A stretch of DNA of 64,000 nucleotides from Microbotryum silenes-acaulis. Its lineage: Eukaryota; Basidiomycota; Microbotryomycetes; Microbotryales; Microbotryaceae. Of this stretch, positions 57,322 through 64,000 are shown piece after piece (the stretch's first letter is position 1; every line of letters begins with the position of its first letter). The stretch covers positions 2,349,001-2,413,000 of the forward strand of contig QPFY01000001.1 in the NCBI GenBank assembly GCA_003665825.1, given 5' to 3'. The notes beneath the pieces were generated by a model. That model was given only the letters and a program-made list of their open reading frames with translations, was not told the origin of the DNA and did not search any database. The position numbers and the translations under genes are program-made.

Positions 57322-60178
57322 TTACGTCCCTCCAAAGATCGACAATAACGCATCCGAGACGCCCTGCATATTTTTTTCACAACATCGAAAAGAGAGAGTA
57401 TTTGTCAATGATCGATCCCACACGATTTGGAACTTATAGGAACGAATGATCAAAACTTACCGAAGGTGTCAAACACCCCAAATCCGAAATGATCAACGTG
57501 ATCTAAAAAGGGGTAGAAGTCGAGAGGTCAAAAACTTCGCAAGAACTGTTCGGGGATTTTTTTTGTAAAAAAACTGGAGAGATGGGAACGTACCAAATCC
57601 GGAGTCGTATAATCCAACGTAGGGTTGTTCCTTACCATCTGGTCCGTCATTTCAAGGGCTTGGGGCATCGCGCTGTCGATCATGGGTCGTGAAGGGGTGG
57701 GAGGCGGCGGCGCTGAGCAACTTGTAGCTTCGGAGGAGCGGGTGGGGCGTTTCTGGGAGGGGGAGGAGGGGTCGAGTGTGGAGGCCGAACCTGTCGTGGT
57801 GGTGGTGGTGGATTCACGTGCGTGCGGTATGGATGAGGAGGTGGTCGTAAGGTCGGGGAACGTGAGCGGTGGGTTCGGTAAACTTGTTGGGAGGTCGTAT
57901 TGCGACAAGGGGCTGTGGGGGAGGGAGGGCGCGGGGGTCAGATGGGTTGGGGAAAAAAACGTAATAGAATGTGAACGAATGGGCTTACAACAGGCGAGTG
58001 AATTTGAAGGATTCGGCGAGGGCTGTGGGGTTCGAAATCGGGATCGGGTTTCGAACAGCGAAAAAGGGTCGAAAGTCGGGTGCGCGAGAGGAGAATTATC
58101 GATAGGGAGTTTTCAGGAGTCAGTCACACCGATCTCATTACCAAACACGCGCCCGTTGCATCACCCCCCCTATCATCGCATCCCTCTTCACAAACCCCCT
58201 GTACCGAGGACGACGGCAACCCGACGACACACACGTGCGCACCGGTCCTCGTTTTCCAATTCGGGAAGGTCCCTCCCTCCGACCCGCGCGCGCGCGTGGA
58301 CGTTCGGAAGGAGCTTTTCTTACTCCGATGACAGCGATCGAGAACGTGCAAGTCCGATGGATGGGAAGGAGCTCTTCCCCCTTTCCCACTTCTTTTGAAA
58401 GTGGTGATGATGATCGACCCATGGGAATTCGAAGGAGGGTTTTAAAAAAGACCTTCAGTCTTATCTTGTTTCGTACGAAACCCCCCATCTTCTAGGTCCC
58501 GAGGGCGAAAAGGCTTGGCGTTTGCTCCAGAACCGTTGGAAGGGATGGAAATTAGAAGGAGAGAAGGTGTGTTTGTATGAGGGGGGACCGAATGTCGTTC
58601 ATGGCGAAGGGGTCCGAGAATCGTGGGACATGAGATGAGTTTTTGGGTGGTGAGGTGACTTACCGTATAAGGGCTTTCCCATGGCTTTAGCGACGACGGC
58701 GACTTGATAGCCCCCGATCTGTAAGGGGGAGAAGTATTTTTCGTAGGAGGTCAGTGTGGAGGTATCTTCTTGTTGATGGAACGGGGATAGGAGTCATCGA
58801 GCGTTTCTTCCCCCCCCTCCTCCTGCTTCTCCGACGTACGAAATTGACCAATCCGCCACTCTCGCAACTGCGCACCACACCACACCCCAACCAAAAAAAG
58901 AAGCATCAGTTCTCTAACTTGTTACGCTCATCCCACACCACTACAAACAAAAGGGCACTTACACCGCCTCGGCGCCCACGATGACCAAATCGCACTTGGG
59001 CATGATGTACGCCACGCTCGAATCGAGCACGACAATACAGGGAATTCCGGCTCTCTCAAGGATCGCTTGCGTTTTCAATCCAAGACCGAACTTTTTGTTT
59101 TTGTTTTGGGGGAGGTGAGCAAGGGAGGGGTGTTTTAGTGGTTTTGAGGAATGGGAGTGTTGGAAGAGAGGGGGGGGGGGACCTACGGGCCTCGACTCGG
59201 TGACGTAAACTTGGAAGCACTTTTTTTGTTGTTGCGCGGCGTGGAGTAGGGCTTGGACGACGACTCGCTGTAATGATATTTAGAGGCTTAGACATTGGTA
59301 CAGGCGTACAGCTGGTGCGCGATCAAAACTTACACTGTAGCTGTGAATCAGAATATTCTGCGCGACCATACCCCGCATAAAAAAAACCCCACCCCCCGCG
59401 ATATGATCAGTCAGCAGCCCACACTCCCATGTAGCTAAATCCCATCTTCATTCCTACATCAAAACTCACCGCGCCATCTCGAACGAACTCATTCATACTG
59501 CTCGAAATCAATTGACGACACCGACCGGATTCGTGAACGAATTCGCGGGCGCGGGCGACGAGTTCGGCTTTGAATTCTTGGAAGGACGTATCGGGGGAAG
59601 GGCGTTGGAGGGTTAGGAAGCGTAGCTGGGATTAGAAATGGAGGGAGGTGGTTTTAGTGATGAGATGAAATAGGAGGTATTGAATTCGAGTGAACGGGTT
59701 GCGCGGACTTACGAATAAGGAGGTTCCGCAGGTCAAGGAGATGGGATTGAAACTCGCTTGAGCTAAACGGGTCGAAGCTTGGTCCAAGAGGGAGAAGAGC
59801 TCGGTCGTGGTGGTAGAAGAGTCGGATTGGGAGATGAGTTGGGCTAGGGTTTCGATCGCTGCTATGGGCATGCTTAGGGACTGTGGGGGAGGATAGGGAA
59901 AGCGAGTCAGTTTTTTCGCGAGATCATGAGCGCGTGTCGGTGATGATCCCCCCCCCGTGTCAGTGTGCTCTCACATCATTGCTCGCCAACAGATCGGCGT
60001 AATAAGTAACGACGTCCATCGGTTCTCGAGGAGGGAGCGTGGTTGATTCGTGGAGAGTCGGTAGGGAACTGGAGCTTCCTGCGAGCGAGGTCGAGGTCGA
60101 CGAGGTGAACGAGTACGTGCCGTCGCTTCCTGCGGCGAGGGGGGAGGACGGGGTGCGTGGCGGTCGCGGGGAACCCAT
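57322..60178 (-). CDS. GCN3: Translation initiation factor eIF2B subunit alpha
   Basis: Regulatory subunit of the guanine-nucleotide exchange factor for eIF2; it senses phosphorylated eIF2 alpha in the general amino-acid control. Twelve exons were traced, the first three at 60178-59975, 59880-59713 and 59625-59470. Blocks: MDVVTYYADLLASND, AAIETLAQLISQSDSS, FVRDGA-NILIHSYS, RVVVQALLHAAQQQKKCFQV, YVTESRP, ERAGIPCIVVLDSSVAYIM, CDLVIVGAEAV-CESGGLVN, IGGYQVAVVAKAMGKPLY, ALAESFKFTRLF-PLSQYDLP, RNNPTLDYTTPDL, LIISDLGCLTPS-GVSDALLSIF, stop at 57322. This is the eIF2B alpha/beta/delta order, and the short C-terminus points to alpha. Odd: a Ser/Thr/Pro-rich insertion of about 75 residues just before NPTLDYT, and a Ser/Thr-rich N-terminal extension if the ATG at 60178 is used instead of 60019. 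Confidence 0.9.
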
Positions 60179-60428
60179 CCTGGCGCTTGGGGATGGGGGG
60201 GTTTGGTTGGGCGGATTGAGGTGGCTAGGTAGCGAGAGTGAGCAGCGACAGGGGAGAGCGCGACGGCGAGAGCGAGTGAGAGCGCGCCACGTGTCGACTT
60301 GCGGGATTAGATTCGACCAGTTCGCGGTTAGTATTCGATAATTGCAAGACGAGCGTCGCCGACTCGCCGGCCTGGCCGGCCTCTCTGCAGCTCTGCCTCT
60401 TGCTGGCAACACCATCACCCGTGCAGCG
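60179..60428. promoter_or_regulatory. Shared divergent promoter region
   Basis: About 250 nt between the start codons of eIF2B alpha (minus) and the cyclin-like gene (plus). GC-rich, without a clear TATA box, which fits constitutive housekeeping promoters. Confidence 0.45.
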
Positions 60429-62335
60429 ATGGCAGCTACCCTTTCCTACCCTGCCCCACCCGCACCTGCACCCGTACCCGTAACCGTACTCGTACCCACT
60501 CCAACCGCCGTGACAACCCCCCTTGCACCCCCCCTCTCCCAAACCCAACGTTTTCGACCGTACTATGCCCCCTCCGAAGTGCTCGAACTGATTCAGTTGC
60601 AAGCCTACTTGCGCGTACCCGTCGGAGAAGGCAGTTGGGAAAGGAAGGAGATGAGCTTGGTCAGAATACAGCAGATGCGACAGGTGGCGATGGGTTTCAT
60701 AGAGAGGGTCGGGATGAGGTTGGGCTTGTCAGTCTTGTGCAGCCAGCCTCCGCTGTTTTTATTTGACCCCAAAGCTGATCGTCGTTGGGGTTCGATTTTT
60801 TTAGTCCGAGGAGGACGATTGCGACTGCTCAATTGTGTTGGCATAGATTTCATCTCCATCATCCGCTCAAGGATTTCGCCTATCAGGTACGTCGCCATCC
60901 TACTACTACTACTACTAAGGCGTACAAGTCCCTCACCCCTTTTATACCTCTCTTCATCCAGGACGTCAGCTTGGCCGCTCTACTGGTCGCTTCCAAATTA
61001 CACGACACCCTCAAAAAGTTACGCGAGATTCAAATCGCCGGATCGCAAGTTAACCAGATCGTTCAAGGTGGGAATGGTTTAGGCGAAGGGGACCCCCAAG
61101 TGAGTTAGTTGGCGTCTGGGGTCATAACGACGACGACGAAGACCCGACCCCTACGCTCTCGCTTAACTTCAAAACGGGGGTTTTTTTTTTTCGTTTCGAC
61201 CTCAAAATCACAGGCACTCGAAGCTCATCGTCCGCGATTGATCGCGATCGAACGCCTCTTACTCCAATCCCTTTCCTTCAACTTTAACCTCCATCGTTCA
61301 CTCGATCCAACCATTACCGAGAACCTACCCCAAACCGATTTGTTCACCGCGATCGTGAGATTATGTCTCTCCCTTGGAACGGGTAAACGATTCGCGAAAT
61401 TGGTCTTTGTGCTCGGGGTCGATTTAGGTAGAACGATGGTTGGATTAAGTTGGCCTCCTACGGTTTGTGCGGAGGGTTTGGTATGGTTGGCTAAGGTTTT
61501 GTGGGAGGAGGCAAAGGGGGAAGAAGTGGTCGTTTTGGAAGAAGGTTGGGCGATGGGTCAGGTAGAGGATCATACTGGTTCGTTTCTTTTTACTCAAATT
61601 ATCCTCCCTCTTTCCTCTCGAGACTCGAGATCATGTCGGGTCAAGTCCAAGTCGAAACTAACCCCCCACCCCCTCTCGAACCCATTTTTAGAAATCGCCC
61701 AATCGCTCATTCAAGTCTTTTTATTCCTACTCCCTTCTCCAAACCTCATCGCCACACTCCAATCAACAGCACCATCGCTCATACCAAACTCGACGACCCA
61801 CTCGCCAGCTTCTTCTTTCTCACCCTCTTCCTTTTCCCCGATTGAGAATACGCGTGCAGGTTTAGGTATGGGTGGGTTGAGTGAGAAGGATAAAGCTTTA
61901 CAATTGATGGGGTTACCTATGACGTTGGCTTTAGGGTTGAGTGCGAGGAATGAACGAGTAGTAGCAGTAGGAGCAGGAGCAGGAGGAGGAGGAGGAAGAA
62001 GTGCGTCGCTTGAGAAGAAGGCTTTGGGGATGAACGCGTTCGAATTGGTTCCTTTGACGGAGGAAAGGTGGCAAAAAGTACAGATTCGGTTGAGAGGTTG
62101 GTTCGTAGACGCGCAGAGGAGGGGGAGGGAGTGGAGAGGTGTTAGAGAAGGGGAGAGGGAAGTGGAAGAGTACAAACTTGAGAGGGGGAGGAAGGATTTT
62201 GAAAGGGAGGAGAGGGAGAGGGTGAGGAAGGAAGGCTTGATTAGGGGAGTCGGTGGGGTCAACGTGCCTAGTGAGGAAGAGGAGAGGGAGAGGGAAAAGT
62301 TATCGAGGCCCGGTTCGATTTTGTATCAGTTCTAA
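60429..62335 (+). CDS. Cyclin of the CTDK-I/cyclin-K type, 508 aa
   Basis: Exons 60429-60727, 60805-60886, 60962-61099, 61214-61577 and 61692-62335 close in phase (1527 nt). Pro-rich start (TLSYPAPPAPAPVPV), then a cyclin box: MRQVAMGFIERVGMRLG, FPRRTIATAQLCWHRFHLHH, DVSLAALLVASKLHDTLKKL, EAHRPRLIAIERLLLQSLSF. The HRF and KLHDT(L)KK pattern is that of transcription cyclins (cyclin K, T, L, Ctk2), which pair with Cdk9/12/Ctk1-type kinases to phosphorylate the RNA polymerase II CTD. The exact class is not decided; Ctk2 or cyclin K are the best guesses. The C-terminus is a charged Arg/Glu helix ending PGSILYQF. The intron 61578-61691 is a multiple of three and could be retained without a stop. 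Confidence 0.8.
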
Positions 62336-62437
62336 GGGGGTAGGGGGGAAAAAAGTTTACAATCGCAGTCGCAAAGCAAAAGGTCACACTACTACCACCT
62401 CTTTTATGCTTTACGAAGCTCCGCGTCCGCGTCCACG

Positions 62438-63591
62438 CTAATGCTTTCCCGTCTTTCCTCGATGCTTCGCGAAAGTTTCTCCCACCCCTTTCCCCTCGAG
62501 GATATCGTTCATACACTTTTGATCGACTTGCTTTCCTTTGATCGCCAACTCGATCACTTGCTCTACTTTGTCAGAGGGTACGACGACGACGCCGTCGATA
62601 TCGGCGATCAAGACGTCGTGCGGGGAGATGGTGAGAGTGGGCCAGTTGGGGTGGGTGATGGTGATTGGTTGTTGAATGGTCGAGGGTCGGGTGAAGGGTG
62701 ATTGACCTAGAGTCGAGTGAGAGCTGGCCCAGACCTATTTACATGGCGAGGAGAGGGGGGTTAGTGAAAGTGGGGGCGGGGGGGGGGGGGGCTTCGATCC
62801 GAGCTGCGGCAGTGGCTACAGACTCACAGGCATTCCCAGGGTTCGGATCTCTTGTAGATCCCTACATCTGCCATCGATGACGACGGCTTGCACACCTTTG
62901 ACGTGCAAACCGGCGGCGAGGAGGCCACCGAGGGAAGCGGATTTGATATCTACTCGTCAGAAGGCGCGAGTCAGGAAGGAGGTCCGAAGGCGCTGGTGAA
63001 TTATTTGCCGAGTGCTTACGATGAGGAGAGGAAATGAAGACGATACAGCCTGGAAGGGCTTGGTCGACCTGTGATCAAGAGACGGGATGAGTTGCTGCTC
63101 TTCGGACGGCGCCGACTCGGGAGAAGAGTACCTACAAAGTGTCCTCCGTCCAGCTTGGGCGCCAGTGAGTCGTTCGCATCGACCATCTACTGTCGATTTT
63201 TGTGAGCCAGATCAGAGTTATGCATCAGTCTGGTAGCTAGGTCGATCTGGTGACTTCTACCCCCGCGAAACGGACCTGGACGGTAAAAACTTCACCGACG
63301 AGTCTGTCCTTTTCTGATGTGGGGAACGCCCCGAACGGTTCTAGATCGGGTACGTAGCCTCCGGAGGGGATTTTTAGCTTGACGAGTGCGTCCGAGATCT
63401 GTGAGGTGGTGCGGGTTGCAGGAAGAGAGTCAGGAGTCAGGAAGGGGTGGGCGTGGCGAGATAGACGAGCCGGAGCGGAGGAACGGATGGCCACTTACTT
63501 CGCATGTGGAGAGTTGTTTGAGCGCGTCGAGGAGATGTAAAGGTGTTTTGGCGTATGTGGAGGTGGTGGAGGTGGAGGCGGTGGAGGACAT
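62438..63591 (-). CDS. RraA-like / HMG-CHA aldolase family protein, 244 aa
   Basis: Minus-strand exons 63591-63499, 63398-63276, 63186-63136, 63068-63020, 62949-62828 and 62734-62438 close in phase (735 nt). Blocks: LSTCEISDALVKL, GGYVPDLEPF, GEVFTVQ, MVDANDSLAPKLDGGHF, ALPGCIVFISSP, KSASLGGLLAAGLHVKGVQAV (cut here), VIDGRCRDLQEIRTLGMPV, LGQSPFTRP and DVLIADIDGVVVVP. The RCRD motif carries the Arg and Asp that bind pyruvate and the divalent metal in 4-hydroxy-4-methyl-2-oxoglutarate aldolases. Yeast relatives act as such aldolases and oxaloacetate decarboxylases, so an aldolase or decarboxylase role in the cytosol is likely. Tail-to-tail with the cyclin gene, about 100 nt apart. Confidence 0.88.
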
Positions 63592-64000
63592 GGTGCGATA
63601 AGGTGTGGAATACGGTGTGGATGGGCACCGACGGACTTGGCAGATTGGACTTGGATCTAGCGTTGGTTAGCTTCTGTCTTTGCATAAGACTAGCTGGAAT
63701 TTATGACTTAAAACTGCGTAATTCGAGCGAGCGCGGCCCGGTCATTCGTACTGGACTAATGCTCAATTGACTCGGAATGCCTAGTAATAATGAGCGCGCG
63801 TCGTGAGCTGGGACACGCTCCTCACCGGTTCAACTCGCTCTATAAGCTCTATAATAATAATAGCTTCCCCTCGATCCCACTCCGAACAAGCCGCACAAGT
63901 TGGCCCCGACTTTGACTGCGCACCACGATCAAGGGCAAGCATGGCCACGCACGACCATTCACGAGCGATCATCGGCTCACTGTTCACGCCTCCGCCCGGA
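63592..64000. other. Upstream region of the RraA-like gene
   Basis: Promoter-side sequence running to the window edge. A minus-strand frame at 63781-63987 has no family motif. An ATAATAATAATA run lies at about 63851. Confidence 0.4.

Noticed and set aside
1..64000. tRNA, rRNA, CRISPR arrays, operons
   Set aside because: Scanned by eye for conserved tRNA boxes and regular spaced repeats; none found, and the gene structure is eukaryotic.

Overview
The window reads as nuclear DNA of a basidiomycete fungus. Genes carry many short introns (about 45-100 nt, GT..AG), G+C is high, and the mobile elements (Copia, KDZ, Helitron, pogo) are typical of basidiomycetes. Differences between element copies fall mostly at TCG/CGA sites, a bias known for the RIP-like process of Pucciniomycotina (Microbotryum and relatives), so that subphylum is my best guess, as inference only. 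No tRNA, rRNA, CRISPR or bacterial feature was found.

Layout. 1-5.7 kb: host genes, namely a free methionine-(R)-sulfoxide reductase (cut by the window edge), a 229-aa coiled-coil protein and a long helical-repeat protein. 6.2-16.95 kb: a cluster of one kinase-like gene family with a decayed copy 1 (+), an apparently complete copy 2 (+, 630 codons) and a truncated copy 3 (-) lying as an inverted repeat to copy 2, plus at least four stranded N-terminal fragments and a 195-bp foldback. 18.7-20.8 kb: broken Helitron. 21.0-25.3 kb: Copia element 1 with LTRs and target duplication, defective. 25.6 kb: 123-bp MITE-like hairpin. 26.3-27.9 kb: a five-exon pepsin-fold gene that has lost both catalytic motifs. 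29.46-37.5 kb: KDZ transposase gene split by Copia element 2, whose long ORF is open but lacks a catalytic RT aspartate. 39.7-41.6 kb: unrecognised multi-exon gene. 42.7-47.7 kb: host genes again (EMB8/YheT-type hydrolase, basic nuclear-type protein, Pcl-type cyclin). 51.3-53.7 kb: second broken Helitron. 54.6-56.6 kb: pogo-type transposase with two poly-A frameshifts. 57.3-63.6 kb: host genes (eIF2B alpha, CTDK/cyclin-K-type cyclin, RraA-like aldolase).

The host genes at the two ends are compact and partly in head-to-head or tail-to-tail pairs. The middle, about 6-56 kb, is mostly a transposon-rich island with a few host genes in it. Exon structures were derived by hand from splice signals and reading phase. 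Where all exon phases closed I give coordinates; elsewhere I say that boundaries are approximate.
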